A DNA stretch of 20,476 bases from an uncultured Oscillospiraceae bacterium (GCA_934481355.1 CAKSPH010000038.1:1-20476); one strand, 5' to 3'. Numbered from the stretch's first letter, positions 1-7,774 are shown. Numbers and translations are program-made. The notes: generated from the sequence alone by a model not told the origin.

Positions 1-38
1 ATTTTTATCACCCTTTTTTATTATACCATATTTACGTA

Positions 39-66
39 AAAAAGCCCAGCTTTCGCTGGACTTTTT
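39..66 (-). terminator. intrinsic terminator of the DUF421-DUF4363 operon, possibly bidirectional
   Basis: CCAGC (46-50) pairs with GCTGG (55-59) across a TTTC loop. After one C/A mismatch the stem extends with AAAAAG (39-44) against CTTTTT (61-66). Read on the minus strand it ends in a run of six T, a classic intrinsic terminator for the minus-strand gene that stops at 103. The plus strand also has five T, so it could stop rightward transcription as well. A second hairpin, GGGAGGG/CCCTCCC at 79-97, lies between it and the stop codon. Confidence 0.8.
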
Positions 67-102
67 CGACAAGCTGAAGGGAGGGTTTTGCCCTCCCGCA
101 TT

Positions 103-480
103 TTATAGGATTTTCCACAGGGTCGGCGTCTGCATTTCCCGGAAAAGCTCAAGCTGAGCCTGAGCCCTGTCGCAGGCGGCGTATACTTCGTCGTCGCCGG
201 ACTGTGCAAACGAGGATATCTCGGCGATGCAGGAGGTTATCTCGGTGGCGTGCCCGAGGTCGTTGACAAGGATACTGTAATGCAGTATGCTGTCCCACTC
301 CTCCGCGAGCATCCGCGCGTATTCCGAAGCCTTTTCGGCGTCGCCGTCGGTATGCGACTGCTCCACCTGGTCGATATAGCCGGAGAGCTTGTTTGTGTGG
401 TTTATCGTAGTGTAAACTGAATAAAAGCACCCCGCTGCCATTACGGCAAGCAGCACTATGCTTACGATAAGGCGGTTCAT
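103..480 (-). CDS. DUF4363 family protein
   Basis: A 125-residue protein with one hydrophobic N-terminal segment (about residues 3-20) followed by a polar, acidic, probably helical domain. This layout and its place directly after a DUF421 gene fit the DUF4363 family, which is usually found in that pairing in Firmicutes and has no settled function. MAAGC at residues 14-18 is a weak lipobox, so either a membrane anchor or a lipoprotein is possible. The ATG follows the TGA stop of the DUF421 gene with no spacer, and a GAGGGGG ribosome binding site lies within the end of that gene, so the two are almost certainly co-translated. A terminator lies shortly downstream. The family call rests on context and overall architecture more than on a catalytic motif. 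Confidence 0.75.
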   Translation of the reverse strand: MNRLIVSIVLLAVMAAGCFYSVYTTINHTNKLSGYIDQVEQSHTDGDAEKASEYARMLAEEWDSILHYSILVNDLGHATEITSCIAEISSFAQSGDDEVYAACDRAQAQLELFREMQTPTLWKIL

Positions 481-1158
481 TCAAAGCCCCCTCTGCCGTT
501 TGATTATCGTATTCTGACCGTTGCGGTCGGCGGTCATCAGGAACACGTCCTTTATACCGAGCTGCTGCTCACGGAGCTGCTGCCGCAGCCAGCCCATTCC
601 AAGCCCCATGCTGTTGAGCTGCTCCTCGTCCTCGCGTCCGTCGCGGATTATCACGGCGGGCGGGTCGCCGGAGCTTCCGCCGCAGCCGATGTCAGCCTTT
701 TCGGCGTTCTGGTAGTCTTTCTTTTTCAGAAAGTGTATCTTTCCGGTGGTCTCCACTATCGCGTAGTATATTTCGTTGATATCGAATATCTGTTCCTCGC
801 GCATGGCTTCCACAAGGTCGTCCACGGTGTAGCGCAGGCGCTTCATCTCCTTCTGCATTATCACGCCTTCGGACATGATGACCCGCGGGCTGCCGATTAT
901 CAGCTTGCGGAATTTCGGGAACTTCAGCATTATCGCTGATACTATCACGTCCAGCGATACCAGCGTCAGGATAGGCACTACGCCCATCAGCATCGGCACC
1001 GAGGAATCCTCCACGGGTATCGCGGCTATGTTGGATATCAGTATCGTCACCACCAGCTCCGACGGCTGCAGCTCGCCGAGCTGCCGCTTTCCCATCAGCC
1101 GGAGTGAAAACGTGATTATAACATATAGTATGCAGGCTCTTATCAGTACTACTGCCAT
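481..1158 (-). CDS. DUF421 (YetF-like) membrane protein
   Basis: 225 residues. The N-terminal part holds two or three membrane segments (about residues 4-20, 35-50 and 57-78) with the characteristic RLMGKRQLGELQPSELV stretch between the first two. After it comes a soluble YetF/DUF421 domain containing IIGSPRVIMSEGVI and a later QLREQQLGIKDV motif. The length is usual for the family, which includes B. subtilis YetF/YrbG. Several members in spore formers influence spore germination or envelope properties, but the biochemical role is unknown. The start is supported by AAGGAGG eight bases upstream of ATG. It forms a two-gene operon with the DUF4363 gene. No convincing -35/-10 pair was found on the minus strand upstream (1160-1270), so the promoter is unassigned. 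Confidence 0.9.
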   Translation of the reverse strand: MAVVLIRACILYVIITFSLRLMGKRQLGELQPSELVVTILISNIAAIPVEDSSVPMLMGVVPILTLVSLDVIVSAIMLKFPKFRKLIIGSPRVIMSEGVIMQKEMKRLRYTVDDLVEAMREEQIFDINEIYYAIVETTGKIHFLKKKDYQNAEKADIGCGGSSGDPPAVIIRDGREDEEQLNSMGLGMGWLRQQLREQQLGIKDVFLMTADRNGQNTIIKRQRGL

Positions 1159-1266
1159 TTCTGCGCCTCCTTGTCGTTGATGTATGGTATTATCCCGCTT
1201 TTTTCCGGTATTATTCAGAAGTCATATTTTAGAGGTGACCTTTTGTATTATAATGCGCTTTTATGC

Positions 1267-1295
1267 TTGACATTGCAGGAAAATTGAGTTATAAT
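1267..1295 (+). promoter_or_regulatory. sigma-A promoter of the U32-like gene
   Basis: TTGACA at 1267-1272 and TATAAT at 1290-1295, separated by exactly 17 bases. Both boxes are perfect consensus. Transcription would start near 1302, about 26 bases before the ATG at 1328, leaving a very short leader that carries the AGGAG site at 1314-1318. Confidence 0.9.
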
Positions 1296-1327
1296 TATAA
1301 TATCATTTTAATTAGGAGAATTATATT

Positions 1328-2332
1328 ATGAATGCAAGATTCCACATACCGGATTTCTGGAAGCACGGAGACCTGAATCTTTACCTTATCGACCTTATCA
1401 AAAATCACCCCGAGTATTTCTATGACGGCATTGAGATCGCTTCCTGCTACGGCTGTTTCGCACCCGCTCTCTGGAATGGCGGAAGAACTGTCGGCGGAAG
1501 TGCAAATGGCAATCAGATAAAGGCAACTATAGAGGAATTCAACAGCAGAGGTGTTCCTATAAGATACACCTTTACTAACCCTACGCTTACTGAGGCTGAC
1601 CTTAAGGATTCTTTCTGCAACCGTCTGTGCCGTCTTGCACAGAATGGATTCAACGAGATAATCGTGAATGCGCCTTTCCTTGAATCATATATTCGCGAGA
1701 AATACCCGAAGTACCCGCTGGTATCCTCCACTGTTAAGCAGATTGAGGACTACGACCAGCTCATGAAGGAGTTCGAGAAGGATTACAAGCTCGTCGTGCT
1801 CGACTACAACTGGAACAACGATTTCGAGAAGCTGGAGAAGATCCCGCGCGAACTCAGATCACGCTGCGAGATACTCATAAATCCCTATTGCACGCCGCAC
1901 TGCAAGCGCAGGAAAGAGCACTATCAGGTTCTCGGAAGATGTCAGCGCAACTGTGCGAAGATGTTCGGCGAGCCCGACTTCCTGAAACGCAGCAAATACA
2001 CAGAGGATCCTCTTAAGGAAGCCCACGATTTCAACTGCCCCAACACCAACTATAACCTCTATCAGGTAATGCATTACAGAACGTTCATTTCCAGAGAGGA
2101 TATCTACGGCAGATACCTTGACATGGGATTCAACAATTTCAAGATAGAGGGTCGTGTTCTCTCTGCTCCTAACGTCGTTGAGAGCTATATTTATTATATG
2201 GTAAAGCCGGAATACCGCGACAGACTGCGTCTTGATATGCTTACATACACTCCCGGTCATCCGCTTTCATCCATAACACCTCAGCGTCATTTTATTGACG
2301 GCGATGGCAATGAGATCCCTCAGAAGGACTGA
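1328..2332 (+). CDS. U32-peptidase-like protein, putative Fe-S TIM-barrel
   Basis: 334 residues. The C-terminal DMGFNNFKIEGRVL resembles the 'G(I/V)xxFKIEGR' signature of U32 family proteins, and the run ILINPYCTPHCKRR followed by CQRNC resembles the cysteine-rich stretch of that family. Cysteines at 188, 192, 205, 209 and 237 could supply the four ligands of a [4Fe-4S] cluster as known in UbiU/UbiV, RlhA and TrhP; assigning the ligands is inference. Characterised members hydroxylate RNA or ubiquinone precursors, while others are annotated as collagenase-like proteases. Nothing here identifies the substrate. The gene has its own perfect promoter and AGGAG site, and the next gene has another promoter, so it is probably monocistronic. 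Its codon use appears more AT-rich than that of the minus-strand operons in the window. Confidence 0.7.
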   Translation: MNARFHIPDFWKHGDLNLYLIDLIKNHPEYFYDGIEIASCYGCFAPALWNGGRTVGGSANGNQIKATIEEFNSRGVPIRYTFTNPTLTEADLKDSFCNRLCRLAQNGFNEIIVNAPFLESYIREKYPKYPLVSSTVKQIEDYDQLMKEFEKDYKLVVLDYNWNNDFEKLEKIPRELRSRCEILINPYCTPHCKRRKEHYQVLGRCQRNCAKMFGEPDFLKRSKYTEDPLKEAHDFNCPNTNYNLYQVMHYRTFISREDIYGRYLDMGFNNFKIEGRVLSAPNVVESYIYYMVKPEYRDRLRLDMLTYTPGHPLSSITPQRHFIDGDGNEIPQKD

Positions 2333-2403
2333 ATCAGGGCTTAATTTATATTTTTCATCCGAAAAACATCTCCTTTTCCTTGTAAATTTATAGAAAATGA
2401 CTA

Positions 2404-2432
2404 TTGAATAAAAGGTTAGGATATGTTATACT
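2404..2432 (+). promoter_or_regulatory. sigma-A promoter of the SCP2-like gene
   Basis: TTGAAT at 2404-2409 and TATACT at 2427-2432 with a 17-base spacer. It would start transcription near 2439 and give a leader of about 107 bases before the ATG at 2547. Confidence 0.75.
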
Positions 2433-2446
2433 ACAATAGATGAATT

Positions 2447-2531
2447 AAACGGCGTCTTACGCTGTTTAGGATATGACCAGCATGGATATTTACATACGGT
2501 CAGATGGTAACATTTTTTCAGAAATGCACCA
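2447..2531 (+). promoter_or_regulatory. hairpin-rich 5' leader of the SCP2-like gene
   Basis: Three stem-loops can be drawn in the leader. The first is AAACGGCG (2447-2454) with CGCTGTTT (2460-2467) around a five-base loop. The second is TGACC (2474-2478) with GGTCA (2498-2502), extended by ATG/CAT inside. The third is TGGT (2505-2508) with ACCA (2528-2531), with ATTT/AAAT inside, ending immediately before the AGGAGG site. None is followed by a T-run, so any control would act on translation or stability. No known riboswitch was recognised. Confidence 0.35.
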
Positions 2532-2546
2532 TAGGAGGAATTTATT

Positions 2547-3113
2547 ATGACAAATGTTGAATTTGCTGAGAAGATCAACGGATATCTCAAGGGCAGCAAG
2601 GCAAAGGCGAAGAAGTACGAGGATCTCGTTGCTGTAAACTTTACCTTCATTGATGACATGGACGATATTTACGTTGCAGTTAAGGACGGCGTTCTTGATG
2701 TCGCTCCGTATCACTACGATGACCTCCAGGCTAACGTTACCGGTTCTGCCGAGAACATCGAGAAGCTGTTCGCAGGCGAGATCGAATTCGCCAGGGCTCT
2801 TGCCGAGGGACTGGTTATGGTCGATGGCGATATTGCAAAGTTCAAGGCGCTTGAGCCGCTGGTTCCCGCTAAGAAGGCTGAGAAGAAGGCTCCCGCCAAG
2901 GCAGAGGCTAAGCCCGCTGTAAAGGCTGATACCAAGGCTCCGGAGGCTAAGACCCCCGCTAAGACCGTGGAGAAGCCCGCAGCGCCCAAGGCAGAGGTCA
3001 AGGCAGCTCCCGCGCCCGCAAAGGCTGAGGAGAAGCCAACAGCCACCGCAGCGCCCGCTGCAAAGAAGCCCGCTCCCGCCGCTAAGAACAGCAAGAAGCA
3101 CGGCAAGAAGTAA
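2547..3113 (+). CDS. SCP2-like domain protein with Lys/Ala/Pro-rich basic tail
   Basis: 188 residues in two parts. Residues 1 to about 107 match the general pattern of SCP2 sterol-carrier domains: a beta strand with FTFIDDMDDIYVAVKDGVLDV, a segment resembling 'xADVTxxxxxxEnIxKLFaGE', then a helix and VDGDIAKFKAL. Such domains bind lipids or acyl chains. Residues 110-188 are low complexity, made almost entirely of Lys, Ala, Pro, Glu and Thr and ending KNSKKHGKK, like bacterial histone H1-like tails. The tail should be disordered and positively charged, suited to binding nucleic acid or an acidic surface. The start is set by AGGAGG upstream of ATG. The gene is flanked by its own promoter and terminator. 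Its function is unknown; both domain calls are by pattern only. Confidence 0.65.
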   Translation: MTNVEFAEKINGYLKGSKAKAKKYEDLVAVNFTFIDDMDDIYVAVKDGVLDVAPYHYDDLQANVTGSAENIEKLFAGEIEFARALAEGLVMVDGDIAKFKALEPLVPAKKAEKKAPAKAEAKPAVKADTKAPEAKTPAKTVEKPAAPKAEVKAAPAPAKAEEKPTATAAPAAKKPAPAAKNSKKHGKK

Positions 3114-3131
3114 TCTACAAAGCAGGATATT

Positions 3132-3175
3132 CAGACGTCCGTGTAATTTTTTGGCGGGCGTCTGTTTGTATTTTT
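3132..3175 (+). terminator. intrinsic terminator after the SCP2-like gene
   Basis: CAGACGTCCG (3132-3141) pairs over ten positions, one of them G-T, with CGGGCGTCTG (3155-3164) around a 13-base loop. It is followed by TTTGTATTTTT (3165-3175). Confidence 0.9.
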
Positions 3176-3279
3176 CGCCGCATATTGTGACGTGATTTGC
3201 CGGTATCTGTCGAATGCCAGAGAGCGCGGCGGCAGGCGGCGCCTATTCCGATTATTTATATCCGAAGGATTTGATATAT

Positions 3280-4497
3280 ATGAAAAAAACAATAGCTTGC
3301 GCGGCTGTGGCTGCGTGTGTGCTGCTCAGCGGCTGCGCTTCCACCGACGTCAGACCGGAGGAGAACCCGGCGAGCAGTACCGTCCTGATGGAGCAGCTCG
3401 TTACCCGCCCGTCCTCGGCTTCGGCTTCCGGAGGGGTCGAGTCTGTACCGGAGTCCCCGGTGGAGAGCAGCGGCACGGCGCCGCAGACCTCCTCTGTGCC
3501 GCCGACTGCGGAGGTTTCCACCACACCGGACGCGGAGAACGATTTCAACATTTTCTATGACGAGGTCCACGAGCAGTTCGACCTCAGCGACGAGGAGCTG
3601 AGCTTCCTTGATTATTCGCTGATAGTCGGCGACAGTATTTGCAGCGGTTTTTCGGAATACGGCATCGTGCCGCACGAGAGGGTAGCCGCAAAAGGAAACC
3701 TCGGTGCACGCAGCTTCTTTGACTATACGTTCCGTTTTCGCGGCAGGGAGGAGCAGTCCTACGGACAGGTAATGAAAGCCGCCAATCCGCGGTATGTGTT
3801 CCTTTCCATGGGAATGAACGACGTCAACATGGTGGACGAGGACAGATTCTGCGAGGATTACCGCAGGATAATTCAGGCGACCCTTGACGGCACCCGCGCC
3901 GATGTGTTCGTTGCGGCAATAACTCCGGTGTGCAGCAAGTTCTGCGGGAACAGCGTCATCGACAGTTTCAACGATTCGCTGAGGAACTTCATCGCGGAGG
4001 AATTTCCGGAGAGAGTGCACTTCTTCGATTTCGGGCAGTATCTCAAGAACGACCAGAACAAGCTCAGGGAGTGCCTGCATTCCGGCGACGGAGTTCACCT
4101 CGGACCGTACTGCTATTACATAGGTCTGTGGGAAATGCACCGCGCGCTCATGGAGGCGGGTCTGTGGGAGGACACCCAGCCTACCGGTACGTTTGACGCG
4201 GAGGATTTCCAGCCGACAGAGCCGGTGATACAGACGACTTCAGCTCCAGCGGCAACGGAGAAAACCACGGCTGATACCACGGAAAAGACCACAAAGCCCG
4301 CCAAGACTACCAAGCCGGCTAAGACGACAAAGACCACCAAGGCAAAGACCACGGAGCCTGTCCCGGTGGAGATTCCGGTTGAGGAGCCCGTGCAGACCTC
4401 GGCGGAGCCAGCTTCCACGGAGCCTGCGCCGACAGAGCAGGTGACCGGGCCGGTTTCTGCGGAAACCAGCGTCCCGGAAAGCGTTACAGCAGAATAA
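3280..4497 (+). CDS. secreted SGNH/GDSL hydrolase-like lipoprotein with Thr/Lys/Pro-rich tail
   Basis: 405 residues from the ATG at 3280, chosen because it begins a clean lipoprotein signal (MKK, hydrophobic core, LLSGC with Cys19) and has AAGGA upstream. An upstream in-frame ATG at 3214 would bury the signal. After a Ser/Pro-rich linker (20-88), the SGNH domain spans about residues 105-295: GDS at 117-119 (nucleophile Ser119), GMND at 178-181 (block III Asn180), and D270-x-x-H273 (catalytic Asp/His). The order and spacing fit extracellular SGNH esterases that remove acyl groups from cell-wall or plant polysaccharides; the actual substrate is unknown. Residues about 300-405 are a Thr/Pro/Glu tail with repeated TTKPAKTTK-type units, probably a disordered, wall-spanning segment. 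No anchoring motif or dockerin is seen. No strong promoter was found in 3176-3279. Confidence 0.85.
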   Translation: MKKTIACAAVAACVLLSGCASTDVRPEENPASSTVLMEQLVTRPSSASASGGVESVPESPVESSGTAPQTSSVPPTAEVSTTPDAENDFNIFYDEVHEQFDLSDEELSFLDYSLIVGDSICSGFSEYGIVPHERVAAKGNLGARSFFDYTFRFRGREEQSYGQVMKAANPRYVFLSMGMNDVNMVDEDRFCEDYRRIIQATLDGTRADVFVAAITPVCSKFCGNSVIDSFNDSLRNFIAEEFPERVHFFDFGQYLKNDQNKLRECLHSGDGVHLGPYCYYIGLWEMHRALMEAGLWEDTQPTGTFDAEDFQPTEPVIQTTSAPAATEKTTADTTEKTTKPAKTTKPAKTTKTTKAKTTEPVPVEIPVEEPVQTSAEPASTEPAPTEQVTGPVSAETSVPESVTAE

Positions 4498-4504
4498 AAA
4501 ATAC

Positions 4505-4528
4505 GGGGGCATACGCGCGTATGCTCCC
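4505..4528 (+). terminator. strong GC hairpin downstream of the SGNH gene
   Basis: A 24-base near-perfect inverted repeat: GGGGGCATACG (4505-4515) against CGTATGCTCCC (4518-4528), with one G-T pair. Only a weak TTT follows, so it may act as an RNA 3'-end stabiliser ahead of the true terminator at 4542-4573. Confidence 0.5.
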
Positions 4529-4541
4529 GGTTTGCGTATAG

Positions 4542-4574
4542 AAAATTCCGCCCGGTGACCCGAGCGGAATTTTT
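4542..4574. terminator. bidirectional terminator between the SGNH gene and gatB
   Basis: AAAATTCCGC (4542-4551) pairs perfectly with GCGGAATTTT (4564-4573) around a 12-base loop. The A-run and T-run on the two sides give a T-run on either strand. It serves the convergent SGNH gene (plus) and the gatCAB operon (minus). Confidence 0.9.
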
Positions 4575-4584
4575 GTTTGTGTGA

Positions 4585-6018
4585 TTATTCGGAGAGCTTC
4601 TTTCTGATATACTCCTGGATCGCTTTCGGAGAAGCAAGTCCCTTGAGCGCCTTGTTCGCCTGACCCATGAAGAATCCGAACACCTTCTGGTCGCCGCTTC
4701 TGTACTGCTCGGCTGCCTTCGGGTTGTTTGCGATTATCTCGTCCACGGTCTTTGCGAGGAGGTCGCTGTCCTCCTTTATCCAGAGGTCCTTTGCGTCCGC
4801 GATGGACTTCGGAGTGCCGCCCTCTGCTATCATATCGCCGAGGATAGCCTTAGCGTTGGACTGGGATACCTTGTCCGTCTGGAGCAGCTCAACGAGCTGT
4901 GCGAACTCCCTGCCGGTGAATTTCAGCGCGTCCATGTCCACCTCGCCGAGGTTCTTTCTGCGCAGCAGCTCGCCGGTGATGTAGTTCGCAACTGCCTTGG
5001 GATTGTCGTATTCGCCGATGGCTTCCTCAAAGAAATCGCATATCTTCTTGTCGGAAACGATGAGGTCTGCGTCCTGCTTCTTGATGCCGCACTGCTCAAC
5101 ATAGCGGGCAACTCTCTGCTCGGGCAGCTCCGGAATGGAATTGCGGATATCTTCCAGCTCTTCTTCCGTCAGGATTATCGGGGGGATATCCGGGTCGGGG
5201 AAGTAGCGGTAGTCGTGCGCGTCCTCCTTGCTTCTCATGGCGGTGGTCTCGCCGAGAGCCTCGTTGAAGCGGCGGGTCTGCTGAATTACGCGCTCGCCGT
5301 TGTCGAGAAGCTCCTCTTGGCGCTCTATCTCGACCTCTATCGCCTTTGCGATAGCCTTGAGGGAGTTGAGGTTCTTGAGCTCAGTTCTGGTGCCGAGCTC
5401 CTTGGAGCCCCTGGGAGCGATGGAGATGTTGACGTCGCAGCGGATAGAGCCCTGCTCCATCTTGCAGTCGCAAATTCCGGCGTACTGGAGAAGCAGCATT
5501 ATCTTTTCAAGGTAAGCCACGACTTCGTCGGCGGAGTGGAAATCCGGCTCGGTGACTATCTCGATGAGCGGAACGCCGCAGCGGTTGTAGTCCGCGAGGG
5601 AAATGCGGTTCACTTCATCGTGTACGAGCTTTCCGGCGTCCTCTTCAAGATGGATACGGTTTATGCGTATCTCCTTTTCCTCGCCCTTGACGTTTATCTT
5701 TACCTTTCCGGCAAGGCACACCGGGCGCGGCATCTGGGAAATCTGGTAAGCCTTGGGCAGGTCGGGATAGAAGTAGTTCTTTCTGTCCCATTTTGTGAAG
5801 CGCGAGATATCGCAGTTCATCACATAGCCCGCCTTGATGATGTACTCAACGGCTCTTCTGTTCAGCACGGGGAGAGTTCCGGGAAGTCCGCTGCAGACAG
5901 GGCAGCAGCGGGAGTTCGGGGTACCGCCGAATTCAGCGGAGCAGGTGCAGAACACCTTGGAATTGGTGGAAAGCTCTGCGTGTGTTTCAAGTCCTATCGT
6001 GGGAAAATAAGCGCTCAT
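4585..6018 (-). CDS. gatB: aspartyl/glutamyl-tRNA amidotransferase subunit B
   Basis: 477 residues, the usual GatB length. The start MSAYFPTIGLETHAEL carries the family signature GLETHAEL. The zinc-site region has C-x-C at residues 23-25 and a CCPVC cluster at about 38-42. LPKAYQISQ and the central VPLIEIVTEPD motif are also typical. The C-terminal part is the helical YqeY-like tail that contacts the tRNA. GatB phosphorylates the glutamate (or aspartate) misacylated on tRNA and transfers ammonia delivered from GatA. It is last in the gatC-gatA-gatB operon, 12 bases after gatA, with AAGGAGG before its ATG, and is followed by the shared terminator at 4542-4574. Its presence implies that Gln-tRNA(Gln), and perhaps Asn-tRNA(Asn), is made by transamidation. 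Confidence 0.98.
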   Translation of the reverse strand: MSAYFPTIGLETHAELSTNSKVFCTCSAEFGGTPNSRCCPVCSGLPGTLPVLNRRAVEYIIKAGYVMNCDISRFTKWDRKNYFYPDLPKAYQISQMPRPVCLAGKVKINVKGEEKEIRINRIHLEEDAGKLVHDEVNRISLADYNRCGVPLIEIVTEPDFHSADEVVAYLEKIMLLLQYAGICDCKMEQGSIRCDVNISIAPRGSKELGTRTELKNLNSLKAIAKAIEVEIERQEELLDNGERVIQQTRRFNEALGETTAMRSKEDAHDYRYFPDPDIPPIILTEEELEDIRNSIPELPEQRVARYVEQCGIKKQDADLIVSDKKICDFFEEAIGEYDNPKAVANYITGELLRRKNLGEVDMDALKFTGREFAQLVELLQTDKVSQSNAKAILGDMIAEGGTPKSIADAKDLWIKEDSDLLAKTVDEIIANNPKAAEQYRSGDQKVFGFFMGQANKALKGLASPKAIQEYIRKKLSE

Positions 6019-6030
6019 TCCGGCACCTCC

Positions 6031-7479
6031 TTAAAGCTTCGGCGCAGTCGGCGCAAAGGTCTGTTCGAATGCGTCGGCGCACTGTAAAATCGTCTGCTCG
6101 TCAAAGCGTCTGCCGATTACCGACATACCCACGGGCAGACCCTCGGCGGTGTAGCCGCAGGTGGTGGATATTCCCGGCAGGGAGGCGATGTTGACTGTAA
6201 CGGTGCAGATATCCGCAAGGTACATCTTTACCGGGTCGTTGTCCTGGGCGCCTATCTTGTAGGCGGGGGTGGGAGCTGTCGGGGTCAGGATAACGTCGGC
6301 GATATCGAATACATCATTGTATTCCTTGATTATCTCCTGCTTCAGCGCAAGAGCCTTCTTGTAGTATGCGTCATAGTATCCGGAGGAAAGCGCGTAGTTT
6401 CCGAGCAGGATACGGCGCTTTACTTCCTCGCCGAAGCCCTTGCTGCGGCTGTCGCGGATAAGCTCCTCAAAGGTGCGTCCCTCGCCGCGGAAGCCGTACT
6501 TTATGCCGTCGAACCTGGACAGGTTGGAGGCGGCCTCGGCGCAGGCGATGAGGTAGTAAGCCGGGATAGCGTATTTCAGCCCGGGAATGGAGCACTCCAC
6601 GAGCTTTGCACCCTGGGATTCCAGAGCCTTTGCGGCGTTCATGACGTGGGACTTTACTTCCTCGTCGATGTCGTCGGAGTAGAACTCCCTGGGCATGGCT
6701 ATCTTCATTCCGCTGACGGACTGACCGAGCTTCCCGGTGAAATCCGGAACGGGCTGGCGGGAGCTTGTCGCGTCGTGCGGGTCGTGGGCGCAGATAGCGT
6801 TGAGCATGATGGCGCAGTCGCGGGCGTCGGAGCATATCGGACCTATCTGGTCGAGGGAGCTTGCGAAAGCCACAAGACCGTATCTCGACACTCTGCCGTA
6901 GGTGGGCTTGATCCCGGTAACGCCGCAGAAGGAAGCGGGCTGTCTGATGGAGCCGCCGGTGTCGCTTCCGAGGGCTGCGGGCGCAAACGAAGCGGAAACC
7001 GCCGCCGCGCTTCCGCCGGAGGAACCGCCGGGAACTCTTTCGAGGTCGTAGGGGTTCTTGGTCTTTGCAAACGCGGAGGTCTGGGTGGAGCCGCCCATTG
7101 CGAACTCGTCCATGCTTGTCTTGCCGAGCAGCACATATCCCTCGGCGTTCAGCTTCTCGATAACTGTCGCGTTGTACGGCGGAACGAAGTTCTCCAGCAT
7201 TCTGCTGGCGCAGGTGGTCTTGATTCCGTCGGTGCAGATGTTGTCCTTTATTGCGAGCGGGATTCCGGTCAGCGGGGAAACATCGCCGGAATCTATGCGC
7301 TTCTGCGCGTTTGCCGCCATCTCCATTGCCCTGTCCTTTGTCACGGTGATGTAGGACTGGAGCTTTCCGTCGCCTGCTTCTATATTCTTAAAGTATTCTC
7401 CGCAGAGCTCTGCGGCGCTTATCTGCCTGGAATCCAGCGCCTTGCGCAGGTCGCGGATCCTTGCGCGGGTTATATCCAT
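6031..7479 (-). CDS. gatA: aspartyl/glutamyl-tRNA amidotransferase subunit A
   Basis: 482 residues, normal for GatA. It belongs to the amidase-signature family. The catalytic Ser-cisSer-Lys triad is visible: Lys78 in GIPLAIKDNI, cis-Ser153 in the GGSSGGS glycine-rich loop, and nucleophile Ser177 in GSDTGGSIRQPA. GatA hydrolyses glutamine, or uses asparagine, and releases ammonia that travels to GatB. The ATG lies 10 bases after the gatC stop and is preceded by TAAGGAGG overlapping that stop, showing tight coupling. There are no missing residues or frame disruptions. Confidence 0.98.
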   Translation of the reverse strand: MDITRARIRDLRKALDSRQISAAELCGEYFKNIEAGDGKLQSYITVTKDRAMEMAANAQKRIDSGDVSPLTGIPLAIKDNICTDGIKTTCASRMLENFVPPYNATVIEKLNAEGYVLLGKTSMDEFAMGGSTQTSAFAKTKNPYDLERVPGGSSGGSAAAVSASFAPAALGSDTGGSIRQPASFCGVTGIKPTYGRVSRYGLVAFASSLDQIGPICSDARDCAIMLNAICAHDPHDATSSRQPVPDFTGKLGQSVSGMKIAMPREFYSDDIDEEVKSHVMNAAKALESQGAKLVECSIPGLKYAIPAYYLIACAEAASNLSRFDGIKYGFRGEGRTFEELIRDSRSKGFGEEVKRRILLGNYALSSGYYDAYYKKALALKQEIIKEYNDVFDIADVILTPTAPTPAYKIGAQDNDPVKMYLADICTVTVNIASLPGISTTCGYTAEGLPVGMSVIGRRFDEQTILQCADAFEQTFAPTAPKL

Positions 7480-7489
7480 GTCTGCCTCC

Positions 7490-7774
7490 TTATTCTACTA
7501 CCTTGGGAACAACGTAGCAGTTGTCTGTATTTTCTGCATTCGCGAGGAGCTTTTCTGTCGGGAAGGACGGCTGTGCAACGTCCTCGCGCACTTCGCCAAG
7601 AGAAATGCTGTTGTTGTCCTTGGTGTCGTCATATACAAGGTCGAAGGACTTTATGGTGTCCATCAGGTCGATGATGTCGCCCATTTCGCCCATTACCTTT
7701 TCGAGCCCGGCTTCATCGTAATTCAGCTTGGAAAGCTCGCAGAGGTGCTGTATGGTTTTGAGTTCTACTGCCAT
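7490..7774 (-). CDS. gatC: aspartyl/glutamyl-tRNA amidotransferase subunit C
   Basis: 94 residues from the ATG at 7774, giving MAVELKTIQHLCELSKL, a typical GatC opening, and ending VPKVVE. GatC wraps round and stabilises the GatA-GatB interface. The reading frame is open further upstream to 7855, but that longer start would include the promoter (7815-7843) and the untranslated leader. AAGGAAG sits just before the 7774 ATG, so the shorter form is chosen. It is the first gene of the gatCAB operon. Confidence 0.95.
   Translation of the reverse strand: MAVELKTIQHLCELSKLNYDEAGLEKVMGEMGDIIDLMDTIKSFDLVYDDTKDNNSISLGEVREDVAQPSFPTEKLLANAENTDNCYVVPKVVE

Noticed and set aside
20..25. TATAAT-like box on the minus strand near the left edge, as a promoter for an off-window gene
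   Set aside because: No acceptable -35 at 16-18 bases; that position falls inside the terminator hairpin.
2351..2366. TTTTTC/GAAAAA as a terminator after the U32-like gene
   Set aside because: The stem is almost entirely A-T, only six pairs, with no following T-run.
3214..3279. Upstream start for the SGNH lipoprotein at 3214
   Set aside because: It would put 22 residues in front of a clean lipoprotein signal peptide; AAGGA supports the ATG at 3280.
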